The position numbers were made by a program, and so were the translations under genes. From Candidatus Phycosocius bacilliformis (lineage in GTDB: Bacteria > Pseudomonadota > Alphaproteobacteria > Caulobacterales > Aquidulcibacteraceae), in the NCBI RefSeq assembly GCF_003112735.1, contig NZ_BFBR01000001.1:1-64000 (forward strand): a stretch of DNA of 64,000 nucleotides, in the 5' to 3' direction. The notes below the pieces were generated by a model. The model did no database searches. It saw nothing but the letters and a program-made list of their open reading frames with translations, and was not told the origin of the DNA. Below, piece after piece: positions 9,504 through 18,233 of the stretch. How positions within the stretch are numbered: position 1 is the first letter of the stretch; each line of letters opens with the position of its first letter.

Positions 9504-9661
9504 GGAAAATGACAATGGGGCTTTGACTGCGAATCATCAAGCCCGCCGCAGCCACCTTCTGCGGCACCACCAATCGACAAACAACTTTGGCTTGAAGCGA
9601 AGCCAAAGCGCGCATAAAATGCTCTGCTAAATCCCCCCATCCCATCCAGAGGCAACCCATC

Positions 9662-10087
9662 ATGACAAAACTTGCCCTCGGCTTTGCCCCAGTCTTGTTC
9701 TTTCTCGCCAGTCCCGCTTTGGCCAATGATTTGCACGGCACACGCTGGGTGACAGCCAATGGCAGCGGCATCATCCAAATCGTTGCCTGCGGCACCAAAA
9801 CGTGCGGGCGCATTGTCGGCCCCGGCCCACGCGCTGACCGCAATGCGCCGACCACCGACACCAAAAACCCCAATCCCAATCTGCGGTCGCGCTCGATCGT
9901 TGGCTTATCCATCCTGACCGGTTTCACCGCCCAGCCCGATGGCAAGTTCACCGGAGGCCAGATTTATGACCCGACCGAGGGCAAGACGTATCGCAGCGAA
10001 TTCCGCCTGAAAAAGGACGGCAAGCTTGAGGTGAAAGGCTGTGTCGGCCCGATCTGCGTCGGCCAGACTTGGACCCCGGCTTCCTGA
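9662..10087 (+). CDS. Exported DUF2147 protein
   Basis: A 141-residue protein with a clear Sec signal peptide (hydrophobic core LALGFAPVLFFLASPALA, cleavage after the ALA at about residue 21) and a DUF2147 body. Seen: the family pattern GTRWVTANGSGIIQIVACG near the N-terminus, GLSILTGF in the middle, GGQIYDPTEGKTYRSEF and the closing VKGCVGPICVGQTWT. DUF2147 proteins are small beta-rich periplasmic proteins of unknown function, and two Cys pairs may form disulfides. A strong hairpin terminator follows immediately. Confidence 0.9.
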   Translation: MTKLALGFAPVLFFLASPALANDLHGTRWVTANGSGIIQIVACGTKTCGRIVGPGPRADRNAPTTDTKNPNPNLRSRSIVGLSILTGFTAQPDGKFTGGQIYDPTEGKTYRSEFRLKKDGKLEVKGCVGPICVGQTWTPAS

Positions 10088-10107
10088 TCTTTCAGCCGCG
10101 CCCACGA

Positions 10108-10138
10108 AAAAGGCCCAGACCTAACGTCTGGGCCTTTT
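10108..10138. terminator. Bidirectional terminator between DUF2147 and peroxiredoxin genes
   Basis: A perfect 13-bp stem (aaaaggcccagac 10108-10120 with gtctgggcctttt 10126-10138) around a ctaac loop, with A-run and T-run flanks on the two sides. It separates two convergent genes. Confidence 0.9.
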
Positions 10139-10166
10139 GATTGTGCGAGCGTGATTCAGCCAAGCG

Positions 10167-10649
10167 TCAGATATGCTCAAGCATATATTCAGCGCCAGAG
10201 ACCTTATATTCGGCGGGGGCTTCCACAAACAAATGGGTCACAACGCCATTGTCAGCAACCAGTGAAAACCGCTGAGAGCGCACGCCCATGCCGAACTTGC
10301 TGGCGTCCATTTCAAGACCAATGGCCTTGGCAAAATTACCGCTGCCATCGGCCAACATAATGATGTCGTCGGTCACGCCCTGATCCTTCGCCCAAGCGCC
10401 CATGACAAACGCGTCATTGACCGACAAACAGGCAATGGCGTCGACGCCCTTGGCGGCAAGCTCACTGGCCTTTTCTTTATAGGATGGCAGATGGCGGGCT
10501 GAGCAGGTCGGCGTAAACGCACCGGGGACGGCAAACAATGCCACTTTCTTGCCAGCAAAAATATCCGCAGTCGTGCGCGGGGCCGGGCCATCGGCGGTGG
10601 GAACCATGAAAGTCGCTTCGGGGAGGCTGTCGCCCACTTTGATCGTCAT
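10167..10649 (-). CDS. Peroxiredoxin, Prx5/redoxin type
   Basis: A 160-residue thiol peroxidase that reduces hydrogen peroxide and alkyl hydroperoxides. Seen: the thioredoxin-fold peroxidatic site VPGAFTPTCSARHLP with C49, and a second Cys C74 in AIACLSVND, a position commonly conserved in Prx5-like proteins. No C-terminal resolving Cys is present, so reduction probably depends on an external thiol such as glutathione or glutaredoxin (inference from the family). Start ATG 10649; the upstream in-frame extension is not protein-like. It ends at the shared terminator with the DUF2147 gene. Confidence 0.92.
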   Translation of the reverse strand: MTIKVGDSLPEATFMVPTADGPAPRTTADIFAGKKVALFAVPGAFTPTCSARHLPSYKEKASELAAKGVDAIACLSVNDAFVMGAWAKDQGVTDDIIMLADGSGNFAKAIGLEMDASKFGMGVRSQRFSLVADNGVVTHLFVEAPAEYKVSGAEYMLEHI

Positions 10650-10881
10650 GCTGTTACTCCATCTAGGCAGGTCGGGTTCGCAACTGCCGGTTGGCCACCG
10701 CACCCCCTGCGCTCGGCATGCTTAGTCGATGACGAGGCTGTTTCAAAGTCACTTTCGTAGGACTCAACGGCTAAATCTTGGACCACTTGTCACAAGGTGC
10801 GACAATTTGGACCTATTTTATAGAGCGTGAATCAAAAATTCAGGCTAGACACGCCGGGATTTTGGCAACACCATCGCCCTC

Positions 10882-11445
10882 ATGAAAAATTCACTGGTAG
10901 GACGCTTTCTGGTTGCAACGCCCACGATGGCGGATCGGCGCTTCAAGCGATCAGTCATCCTCGTGTGTGACCATGATGAGACCCACGCCATGGGGATCGT
11001 CATCAATCGGGCCATGCCCAAACTCATGCTACCCGACCTGCTGGATCAATTGGGGATTGATTGTTCGATCCGGGTTCCAGAAATCCCCGTGCTGGATGGT
11101 GGACCGTGCCAACGCGACCGCGGATTTGTTTTGCATACCGATGACTGGTCCAGCGATGAAACCACAAATCCGATCATGGGTGGGTTACGCATGACAGCCA
11201 CGCGCGATGTCCTGCAAGCCATTGCACATGGCATCAGACCAAGCCGTGCAACGTTGGCGCTGGGCTATTCGGGCTGGGACGCAGGCCAGCTTGAGGCCGA
11301 AATCATGGACAATGCTTGGCTCGTCACCGACGGAGATATTGATGCCGTCTTTGCCACCGCCAATCTGGATGACAAATGGGAAGATGCGATCAGCCGGTTC
11401 GGCCTTGAGCCTTGGCAAATCTCCCAGAATGCCGGGCGGGCGTGA
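10882..11445 (+). CDS. YqgE/AlgH family protein (UPF0301)
   Basis: A 187-residue protein of the YqgE/AlgH family. Seen: the opening SLVGRFLVATPTMADRRFKRSVILVCDHD, the GIVINR strand, the VLDGGPCQRDRGFVLH segment and the GYSGWDAGQLEAEI motif, all diagnostic. The length is normal. The family's molecular role is not settled; AlgH was named from an alginate regulation phenotype. It stands alone, divergent from the peroxiredoxin gene, with about 230 bases upstream for promoters. Confidence 0.95.
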   Translation: MKNSLVGRFLVATPTMADRRFKRSVILVCDHDETHAMGIVINRAMPKLMLPDLLDQLGIDCSIRVPEIPVLDGGPCQRDRGFVLHTDDWSSDETTNPIMGGLRMTATRDVLQAIAHGIRPSRATLALGYSGWDAGQLEAEIMDNAWLVTDGDIDAVFATANLDDKWEDAISRFGLEPWQISQNAGRA

Positions 11446-11471
11446 CAGGCAGCATGTCAGGCAGAAGCCCC

Positions 11472-12071
11472 TTATGCCTTCAACAAGCCTTCGTGGAATT
11501 CTTCTGCCAGTATGGCGTAGAGGACATGGTCCATCCAAGCCCCGTTAATCTTGAGATAGCTGCGCGCCAATCCTTCCTCGCGAAAGCCCAAACTTTTCAG
11601 AAGGCCGCGTGAGCGTTGATTGGTTGGCACACATGCTGCCTGAACCCGATGCAGCCCCAAGGGTCCGAACGCATAGGCCACCACGGCCCGCACGGCGGCG
11701 CGCGTCAGGCCTTGCCGGGCAAAGGGTGCGCCGACCCAATAGCCAATGGTACAATCTTGTGCCACGCCGCGACGAATATTGGAGATGTTAACCCCGCCCA
11801 CCAGCGCGTCATCGCGGCTTCTGAACACCAGAAACGGCGCAGCCATGCCCAGCTTCATGTCATGCCGCCAACCCTGAAGCCGCCAGAGGTAACAGGCGCG
11901 GGATAACTCATCGACCCGCCATTCCGGCTCCCACGGCACCAACCAATCTCGGCTGGCCGCGCGCAGTTCAGCCCAAGCCTGATAATCGGCTTTGGTGGCC
12001 TCGCGCAGATAGACCCCCTCACCCTCAAGGCGCAGCTTGCTTTCTGCTTGATTGACCAGATTGAGGAACAT
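11472..12071 (-). CDS. GNAT N-acetyltransferase, RimJ/RimL type
   Basis: A 199-residue protein of the RimJ/RimL branch, which acetylates N-terminal amines of proteins such as ribosomal proteins. Seen: VYLREATKADYQAWAELRA at the start of the fold, DDALVGGVNISNI, the acetyl-CoA pyrophosphate loop region FARQGLTRAAVRAVVAYAF, and LGLHRVQAACVPTNQRSRGLLKSLGF, the usual RimJ signature. It is the last gene of the thrC/M16 run, 24 bases after the peptidase gene. This synteny (SURF1, thrC, M16, GNAT) is common in Caulobacterales. Confidence 0.9.
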   Translation of the reverse strand: MFLNLVNQAESKLRLEGEGVYLREATKADYQAWAELRAASRDWLVPWEPEWRVDELSRACYLWRLQGWRHDMKLGMAAPFLVFRSRDDALVGGVNISNIRRGVAQDCTIGYWVGAPFARQGLTRAAVRAVVAYAFGPLGLHRVQAACVPTNQRSRGLLKSLGFREEGLARSYLKINGAWMDHVLYAILAEEFHEGLLKA

Positions 12072-12095
12072 CAGGACATGGCCCGCCTTTGGAAC

Positions 12096-13370
12096 TTATC
12101 CAAACCTTGCCGCGAAAAGGGGGGCGGCGGCAAGCCCTGCGGTGGGCCCAATTGCTGCAGCTGCGGCAAGGCCCTCACCACCGGCGGCAACAGCGGCCCG
12201 CGCCTGTTCCTGAACGGCAGCTTTATCGACCCGGCGAATTCGCTCTGCAACTTCGTTTAAGGCCAGCGGTCTGCCGAAAAGCAATGTCTGGCTGACCGCT
12301 GCCTCGCAGCGCGCTGCAGGGCTTTCAGCCCCCATCATCATGCTGGCCTCGAGGATGCGGACGGCGCGGCGGACTTCCTCTTCGGTCGGCCCTTGTTCGG
12401 CCAGAGCAATCAAATGATCCGCCGTTCGCCGTGCCACATCGCTCGCCGCCGCAGATCCGCACCCAAGCGACACACAAATCCGCCCAGCATCTTCGTAAAG
12501 ATCAGCATAGGCCTCAACCGAATAGACAAGGCCGTGGGTTTCACGCAAATCCTGAAACAGGCGCGAGGCCATCCCACCGCCGAGGATTTCGCACATCACG
12601 CGCGCTGACATGCCCGCATCACTGCCCAGCCGGGGTCCGGGAAGGGAGAAGGTCAAATGCACTTGCTCAGCATCGCGCATTTCGCTCAAAGCCCGCCCGG
12701 CAGGCTTTGGTGGCTCTGCCGGATGGGCTGGCATTGGGGTGAGATCACCGAAAGCGGTCTCAACCTGTTCAAGGATAGCCTTGTCGTCCAAGGAACCTGA
12801 AACCGCGACCACCATATTGGCTGGGCCATACATGCGGGCTCGGAACGCGTGAATATGATCAAGTGTGATCCCTGAAAGGCTTGCCTCATCACCCAAAATG
12901 GGCCGTCCCAACGCATGGCCGGGAAATGCAGCACTTTGATGCAAGACGCCACACCGGTCTTCGGGATCGTCAAACGCCTCGCCAATCTCTTGAAGGACCA
13001 CGCCCTTCTCAAGCGCGAGGTCCTCAGCGCGCAAATGCGGTCGCAGCACCAAATCGCTCACTAGGCTTAAGGCAAAGGCAGTGTCATCGGCCAAACAACG
13101 GGCGAAAAAGCCCGTGCGCTCATAACCGGTTGCGGCATTGAGATAGATGCCCCGCCCTTCAGCGGCTTCGGCCAAAGCGCGCGCATCGCGGCCCCCTGCC
13201 CCTTTGAACACCAGATGTTCCAGCAAATGGGCAATGCCATTCTCGGCTTGCGTTTCACTGCGAGTTCCCGCCTTGACCCATACACCGACACAGGTACTCG
13301 CAAGCCCCGGCATCGGGTCCATTACCAGACGAACGCCATTGGGCAGCGTGATCAGCTCTGCGCCATTCAT
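12096..13370 (-). CDS. M16 family zinc peptidase (processing-peptidase-like)
   Basis: A 424-residue single-chain M16B-type metallopeptidase related to the mitochondrial processing peptidase beta subunit. Seen: the inverted zinc motif HLLEH (H48, E51, H52), the third ligand E128 in LEKGVVLQEIGEAFDDPED, and a C-terminal inactive-like repeat with GGGMASRLFQDLRETHGLVYSVEAY, a standard M16 signature. Its ATG overlaps the stop of thrC by four bases, so the two are translationally coupled. The substrate is unknown. It lacks an obvious signal peptide and so may be cytoplasmic. Confidence 0.95.
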   Translation of the reverse strand: MNGAELITLPNGVRLVMDPMPGLASTCVGVWVKAGTRSETQAENGIAHLLEHLVFKGAGGRDARALAEAAEGRGIYLNAATGYERTGFFARCLADDTAFALSLVSDLVLRPHLRAEDLALEKGVVLQEIGEAFDDPEDRCGVLHQSAAFPGHALGRPILGDEASLSGITLDHIHAFRARMYGPANMVVAVSGSLDDKAILEQVETAFGDLTPMPAHPAEPPKPAGRALSEMRDAEQVHLTFSLPGPRLGSDAGMSARVMCEILGGGMASRLFQDLRETHGLVYSVEAYADLYEDAGRICVSLGCGSAAASDVARRTADHLIALAEQGPTEEEVRRAVRILEASMMMGAESPAARCEAAVSQTLLFGRPLALNEVAERIRRVDKAAVQEQARAAVAAGGEGLAAAAAIGPTAGLAAAPLFAARFG

Positions 13371-14767
13371 GCCGCCGTGCCGATGTTTTGTCGGATATAG
13401 GCTTTGACGGCACTCAGATCGGCCGGAAGATCCACCACAGCCTCGGCCCGCTCATAAAGATCGGCACAATGACGCGGCAGAGCAGGCATAATGCCCAAAA
13501 CAGAATCGACAGTTTCGGGGAATTTGGCCGGATGTGCGGTGGCGAGAAGGACGCGCGGCCCTGTCACTTCATCACCCCCAAAGCGCGCCCGCCAACCCAC
13601 GGCTGTATGCGGGCAGAGCACTTCGCCGGTCTGCTCATAGCAATCCGCCAAGGCCCAGCGTGTTTCCTGATCATCCACGCCAAAAGCGTCAAAATGGGCC
13701 TTGAGCATGTCGTGCGCAGGACCGGGCAAATCAAGCGAGCCGCTTTGGGCGAAACCATCGTAAAGCTGCTTGAGCACTGCGCCGTCGCGCCCCACGGCTT
13801 CATGGATGATGCGTTCAAAATTACTGGCCACGCTAATGTCCATTGCCGGGCTCAAGGTGGCAATACTGGCCTTGGTGCGGGCATAGGTTCCGGTTTCGAA
13901 CGCCCGCGCAATCCCGTCATTGGCATTGGTGGCGATCATGATGCGCCCAATCGGTGCGCCCAGCTTTTTGGCGACATAACCGGCCAAAGCATCACCAAAA
14001 TTGCCCGATGGCACGGTGAAATTAACAGGGCCTGCCACAGCTAAAGCCGATGCGGTCACAACATAATAAACCGACTGGGCCAAAATCCGGGCCCAATTGA
14101 TCGAGTTGACGGGAGAAAGCGCAACTTCTCGGGCAAAAGCCTGATCGGCAAACATCGCCTTCACCAGAGCTTGCGCGGTATCAAAATCACCATCAATCGA
14201 CAGGGCGTGCACATTGTCCCCGCCAGAGGCCGTCATGAAGCGGCGCTGAACGTCTGAGACGCGGCCCTTTGGCATGAGGACAAACAGATCAATCCGGTCG
14301 ACCCCTTTCAGGGCCTCAACGGCGGCCCCACCAGTATCGCCCGATGTGGCGCACACGATGGACAAGCGGGCATTTCGGGCCTCCAGCGCATGGGCATAAA
14401 GGCCGGCCAGCAATTGCATCGCCACGTCCTTGAATGCCAAGGACGGACCATGGAATAATTCAAGGATGTATTCCCCGGGGCCCACTTGCTGAAGCGGGGT
14501 GATGCCGGGATTGGCCCATTGGCCACCATAGGCTTCCTCGGTCAGCCCAATGGCGTCAGCGTCACTAAGCTCGTCGCCTGCAAATAGTCTGAGGACTGCA
14601 GCGGCAGTTTCTGCATAGGGCGCAGTCGCTGCTGCCTTAATCTGTTCAGAGCTCAAGCTTGGCCAGCCCTCGGGCACATAAAGGCCGCCATCGGGGGCAA
14701 GACCGGTTAGCAATGTATCGAAAAAGGAAACCGACGGTGAGCCACCACGGGTGGAGATGTAACGCAT
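13367..14767 (-). CDS. thrC: Threonine synthase
   Basis: A 466-residue PLP enzyme converting O-phosphohomoserine to threonine. Seen: MRYISTRGG opening, the PLP lysine K113 in HGPSLAFKDVAMQLL, the CATSGDTGGAAVEAL phosphate/Gly loop and the NSINWARILAQ and PSGNFGDALAGY motifs of this family. Length fits the long proteobacterial form. Start ATG 14767; the upstream in-frame extension overlaps the SURF1 end and looks random. It sits between SURF1 (32 bases upstream) and the M16 peptidase (4-base overlap). Confidence 0.97.
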   Translation of the reverse strand: MRYISTRGGSPSVSFFDTLLTGLAPDGGLYVPEGWPSLSSEQIKAAATAPYAETAAAVLRLFAGDELSDADAIGLTEEAYGGQWANPGITPLQQVGPGEYILELFHGPSLAFKDVAMQLLAGLYAHALEARNARLSIVCATSGDTGGAAVEALKGVDRIDLFVLMPKGRVSDVQRRFMTASGGDNVHALSIDGDFDTAQALVKAMFADQAFAREVALSPVNSINWARILAQSVYYVVTASALAVAGPVNFTVPSGNFGDALAGYVAKKLGAPIGRIMIATNANDGIARAFETGTYARTKASIATLSPAMDISVASNFERIIHEAVGRDGAVLKQLYDGFAQSGSLDLPGPAHDMLKAHFDAFGVDDQETRWALADCYEQTGEVLCPHTAVGWRARFGGDEVTGPRVLLATAHPAKFPETVDSVLGIMPALPRHCADLYERAEAVVDLPADLSAVKAYIRQNIGTAA

Positions 14768-14798
14768 GATCTTGCTTTGTGTTGAGGCCAGAAACCTA

Positions 14799-15728
14799 TC
14801 AGCCGGGTTTGCGCGTGAACCGAAGTCGGCCAGTACGCAGATGTAGCCCCGTATAGACCCCGATGAGCGCGAAGCCAAACCCCCACCATGTCAAAGCATA
14901 GCCTAAATGCCGTTCGGGGGGGATTTGATTGGCCCCCTTGCTATCTGCCCAAGGGTTAATCTCGCTTTGACCCGTGGCCAGTGGATCAACCAGTGTCAGG
15001 GAAACATAATAAGAAGGCGAGCCGCCAATCAGCTTGAGGCTGGCCCCCATGGCTGACAAATCCGGCCAGAACCAATCTTGCCGGGCAGGATCATTGTCGG
15101 GGGTAAAGCTGTTGGCTTTGGCACCTTTGCGCAGAATGCCGCGATAATTGACGGGCCCTGAAACAGGTGGGGCCTTGGCCACATCGGCCTCGGCGACAAA
15201 GCCGCGATCCACAAATATCCAGCCGTCGTCCATCACCACCGGGCTGAACAGCCGAAAGCCAGCAATCCCGTCACGCAGCGCACGAACCTGAACGCTGCGC
15301 GGGTCAGCCACGCCAGTCAATTGCACTTGGACAAACTCTGGCGTGGGGGATTGCAGCGCCGCCGACACCGACGCCGGTTCAGAGGCCGCCGCCACAACCG
15401 GGGCGCGCGATTTGTCGACAAACTTGGTCCATTGCCAATTGCCGAGCACGTAGAGAATAGCCAGACATATGAGGGTCAGGATGGTCAAGACTGGCATTGG
15501 TCGGAAACCCGGCTCTTCGCCTGCCGGTGGATTGCCTGAGCCGTGATCTGGGACCTGGGGCAAGCGCGGCACCGGTTCAGCCGCCAAGTCTGTGCTGTAT
15601 TCAGCCGGGGCCTGTTGGGCGCGCACCGGCTTTGGGCTGGGTGGCGTGGAGCCAGACTTGCTGCCACGAACTTTCAAACCTGCCGGAACCCAGTTGTCAG
15701 GCTGATCGCGCGGGGGCTGGTCACTCAC
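14799..15728 (-). CDS. SURF1 family cytochrome oxidase assembly protein
   Basis: About 309 residues. SURF1 is an inner-membrane protein needed for heme a insertion into cytochrome oxidase. Seen: a first TM segment (TILTLICLAILYVLGNWQW) carrying the family GxWQ motif, the periplasmic domain with DGIAGFRLFSPVVMDDGWIFVDRGFV, and a second TM helix (LGYALTWWGFGFALIGVYTGLH). The start is taken at GTG 15728, eight bases inside the DUF983 gene, with a GGGAGG site upstream. An unusual ~75-residue Pro- and Ser-rich cytoplasmic stretch precedes TM1; typical bacterial SURF1 is shorter. Confidence 0.88.
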   Translation of the reverse strand: MSDQPPRDQPDNWVPAGLKVRGSKSGSTPPSPKPVRAQQAPAEYSTDLAAEPVPRLPQVPDHGSGNPPAGEEPGFRPMPVLTILTLICLAILYVLGNWQWTKFVDKSRAPVVAAASEPASVSAALQSPTPEFVQVQLTGVADPRSVQVRALRDGIAGFRLFSPVVMDDGWIFVDRGFVAEADVAKAPPVSGPVNYRGILRKGAKANSFTPDNDPARQDWFWPDLSAMGASLKLIGGSPSYYVSLTLVDPLATGQSEINPWADSKGANQIPPERHLGYALTWWGFGFALIGVYTGLHLRTGRLRFTRKPG

Positions 15729-16092
15729 GGCTTTCGCCTCCCACCACCCGGCCCTCGCCAGCCCGATAGCGCCATTGCATGGCAAACAACATAGCCTTGA
15801 ATGGACGCAACAAAGCCAAACAGACGCCGGAGATGATCGGCAAGGACAACAAAATCAGCGCCCAGATGGGCAGTCGGAGAATCAATTCCAAGATCAGGAT
15901 TAAAGGCACACAAATCGCACCTGCAACCAAAATGACAAAGACCGCGGGGCCATCGCCTGAATCTTCGACGGACAAGTCTGCCTGACAGGACGGGCATTGG
16001 TCGCGGATTTTCAACAGCCCCTGAAACAAGGGGCCCTGACCGCAATTGGGGCAGCGGCTCAATAATCCTGATTTCCACACACTGATGGTCAT
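15721..16092 (-). CDS. DUF983 family small membrane zinc-ribbon protein
   Basis: A 123-residue protein with an N-terminal double CxxC ribbon (CPNCG and CPSCQ, residues ~14-36), a conserved DSGDGPAVFVI motif, and two TM helices (about 50-75 and 78-98). DUF983 genes in alphaproteobacteria regularly sit between ctaE and SURF1, as here, which suggests a role in cytochrome oxidase biogenesis, though the biochemical function is not established. It is the first gene of the run that follows the ctaE terminator, so its promoter should lie in 16093-16200. Confidence 0.9.
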   Translation of the reverse strand: MTISVWKSGLLSRCPNCGQGPLFQGLLKIRDQCPSCQADLSVEDSGDGPAVFVILVAGAICVPLILILELILRLPIWALILLSLPIISGVCLALLRPFKAMLFAMQWRYRAGEGRVVGGESRE

Positions 16093-16200
16093 GTTGGCTC
16101 AATCGGCTCCGACGGGTTTTGCTTGCAGGGCTTTAGCATAACCAACAACCCACGCGCACAGGATTTGCGCACTTGATGATCCCGATAGATCCAAACAAAA

Positions 16201-16224
16201 CGGGCGGGAGTTGCCTCCCGCCCG
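16201..16224 (-). terminator. Intrinsic terminator after ctaE
   Basis: A perfect 10-bp GC-rich stem (cgggcgggag 16201-16210 with ctcccgcccg 16215-16224) and a four-base loop. On the minus strand it is followed by ttttgttt. It lies 27 bases after the ctaE stop and separates the oxidase genes from the DUF983-SURF1-thrC run. Confidence 0.88.
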
Positions 16225-16251
16225 CTATGAAGATCGCTTGTCATTCAGACC

Positions 16252-17292
16252 TTATGCGAAGGCCACATAGACAAAGGCAAACAAGAACAACCAGACCACG
16301 TCCACGAAGTGCCAATACCATGCAGCTGCTTCAAACCCGAAATGCTTTTGCGGGGTGAAGTGGCCTGCCATCAGACGGAACAGACAGACGGCCAAGAAGA
16401 GTGTGCCGATGATGACGTGGGCACCATGGAAGCCAGTCGCCATAAAGAAAGACGACCCATAGACGCCGACGGTTTCACCGCCAAAGCCGAAATAATCTTC
16501 ATGCAGGGCATGCTGATATTCAAGAACTTGCAGGCCGGTGAAGCTGATGCCGAGCAGGACAGTGATCAACAGACCGAGTTGGGCTGACTTACGATTGCCA
16601 GTTTGCAGCGCATGGTGCGCCCACGTCACGGTGGTACCCGACAAGAGCAGCACAAGCGTGTTCATCAAGGGCAGATGGAACGGATCAAGCGTTTCAACAC
16701 CGGTTGGCGGCCAATTAGCCCATGCCTCAGCCACTTCTGGGATGGTCGACAGCGTACGCTCGTCGGCAAACAGACCCACTTCGAAGAACATCCAGAACCA
16801 TGCCACGAAGAACATGACTTCAGAGGCGATGAACAAGATCATGCCATAGCGCAGGCCAATGCCGACGACAGGCGTGTGGTCGCCTTTGTGGCTTTCCTTG
16901 ATCACATCACCCCACCACGAGGCCATGGCATAGAGGGTGAAGAGGAAGCCGCCCACCAAAATGATCGGGTCACCCTTGCCCAAGAGCCAGTACCATTGCT
17001 GCGAGGTCTTAAAGTCGGCGATGGTCTTGGCCTGCAGTGCAGGATCAAGGTCTTGGAAGCCAGCATTGGCTTGCAATCCCGCTTCAACGGCTTTCCAGCC
17101 ACCGGCCAAAGCGGCCTTGGCAGCCTCTTCATTGGCGAAATAGCCTTGGATGATCGACAGCGGATCATCAACAAAGCCCTTCATGAAGACAACAGCACCA
17201 ATCGCCAGGACGAAAAGTGCCAAAGACGAGACGATCGGCCATGGGCTCGGATCGACGAGGTGGTAATCATGTTTTACGGCGGCGTGACCCAT
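16252..17292 (-). CDS. ctaE: Cytochrome c oxidase subunit III
   Basis: A 346-residue membrane subunit of the aa3-type oxidase. Seen: the opening [14 protein letters not shown] typical of alphaproteobacteria, TM helices from residue ~22 on, the [30 protein letters not shown] helix with the conserved Glu, [22 protein letters not shown], the HEDYF motif and a closing [19 protein letters not shown] 17292 is chosen because the sequence upstream of it does not resemble the family. Between TM1 and the [10 protein letters not shown] segment there is an additional ~60-residue hydrophilic/alanine-rich stretch (about 45-105), longer than in most homologues. It follows ctaG in the same direction. Confidence 0.95.
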   Translation of the reverse strand: MGHAAVKHDYHLVDPSPWPIVSSLALFVLAIGAVVFMKGFVDDPLSIIQGYFANEEAAKAALAGGWKAVEAGLQANAGFQDLDPALQAKTIADFKTSQQWYWLLGKGDPIILVGGFLFTLYAMASWWGDVIKESHKGDHTPVVGIGLRYGMILFIASEVMFFVAWFWMFFEVGLFADERTLSTIPEVAEAWANWPPTGVETLDPFHLPLMNTLVLLLSGTTVTWAHHALQTGNRKSAQLGLLITVLLGISFTGLQVLEYQHALHEDYFGFGGETVGVYGSSFFMATGFHGAHVIIGTLFLAVCLFRLMAGHFTPQKHFGFEAAAWYWHFVDVVWLFLFAFVYVAFA

Positions 17293-17411
17293 GTTTTGGC
17301 CCTGTACTAAATCCCGGCTTATCAGCACGGGAATCCCCAAGTTCATTTCGTCGTTTAGCGCGTTCCTGCCAGCAGAGGCAAGTTTGGAAAGCCGTTATCC
17401 TTCAGCTTCCC

Positions 17412-17993
17412 TCACTGGCTTGAAACGGGTTTGGTCGTCTCCCCAGCCTGGGCTTGCGCAATGGCTTTATCCCCGGCTTCGAAGAAGGTGTAGGACAAGG
17501 TGACCGAGGTCACATCATCCACATTTCGATCCGTCGCCAAGGACGGATCGACATAAAAAATCACCGGCAATTCCATGCTTTCGCCAGGTTGCAGCGTGCG
17601 GTCCTGGAAGCAGAAACATTCAAGCTTCTGGAAATAGGGACCCACCTTGTGCGGCGTGACATTATAGGTCGCTACGGCCGTCACCGGGCGATTGGACTGG
17701 TTGGTGACGGTGTAAAACGCAAGGCCATTCTCGCCCAGCTTCAAGTCAACCACTGGCTTTTCTGGTTTGAATGACCAAGGGACTCCGGGAGCCACATTGG
17801 CGTCAAACCGGACTTGGATGGTACGGTCCAGCACTTTGGAAGCCGCCTCGGTTGCCACTTGTGTGGTACCGCCATAGCCGGTCACCTGACAAAACAGCTG
17901 ATACAAAGGCACCGCGGCATAGGCAGCGCCCAACATGGCGAGCGGGACCATCGCGGCCATCAAGCCGAAGCGGGCAGTGCGCGACATCGCCAT
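17412..17993 (-). CDS. ctaG: Cytochrome c oxidase copper chaperone CtaG (Cox11)
   Basis: About 193 residues. CtaG delivers copper to the CuB site of subunit I. Seen: one N-terminal TM helix (ARFGLMAAMVPLAMLGAAYAAVPLYQLFC) with the conserved VPLYQLFCQVTGYGG, and the copper-binding ECFCF motif in the periplasmic domain, followed by LPVIFYVDP and TLSYTFF. Start ATG 17993 is supported by a GGAAGG site eight bases before it; the in-frame GTG at 18002 is too near that site. It follows the coxF-like gene by 14 bases. Confidence 0.95.
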   Translation of the reverse strand: MAMSRTARFGLMAAMVPLAMLGAAYAAVPLYQLFCQVTGYGGTTQVATEAASKVLDRTIQVRFDANVAPGVPWSFKPEKPVVDLKLGENGLAFYTVTNQSNRPVTAVATYNVTPHKVGPYFQKLECFCFQDRTLQPGESMELPVIFYVDPSLATDRNVDDVTSVTLSYTFFEAGDKAIAQAQAGETTKPVSSQ

Positions 17994-18007
17994 CAGCCTC
18001 ACCTTCC

Positions 18008-18154
18008 TCAGAATGGCTTGTTCAGGGCATGGCCCTGCAGACGGACCATGGTGACCACAAAGACGATTGCCACAAAGGCAAACAGGCTAAGTGCAATCGC
18101 AATGCTGCGGCGGTTGCGCGCGGCAACCGGGTCGAGAGGGGCTTTCTCAGTCAT
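18008..18154 (-). CDS. Small one-TM protein, CoxF-like
   Basis: A 48-residue protein with a polar/basic N-terminus (MTEKAPLDPVAARNRRS), one TM helix (IAIALSLFAFVAIVFVVTMVRL) and a short tail ending NKPF. Very short proteins of this shape, called CoxF, sit between ctaB and ctaG in alphaproteobacterial oxidase loci. Position, orientation and the short spacing to ctaG support a real gene. A role in oxidase assembly is inferred from location only. Confidence 0.75.
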   Translation of the reverse strand: MTEKAPLDPVAARNRRSIAIALSLFAFVAIVFVVTMVRLQGHALNKPF

Positions 18155-18233
18155 GGACGATCCCTTCTAACCGGCCAGCCATCAGCGTTGGATGACCTGA
18201 CCATTTCAGCAGAAAACGCAGCAACATCGTCGA

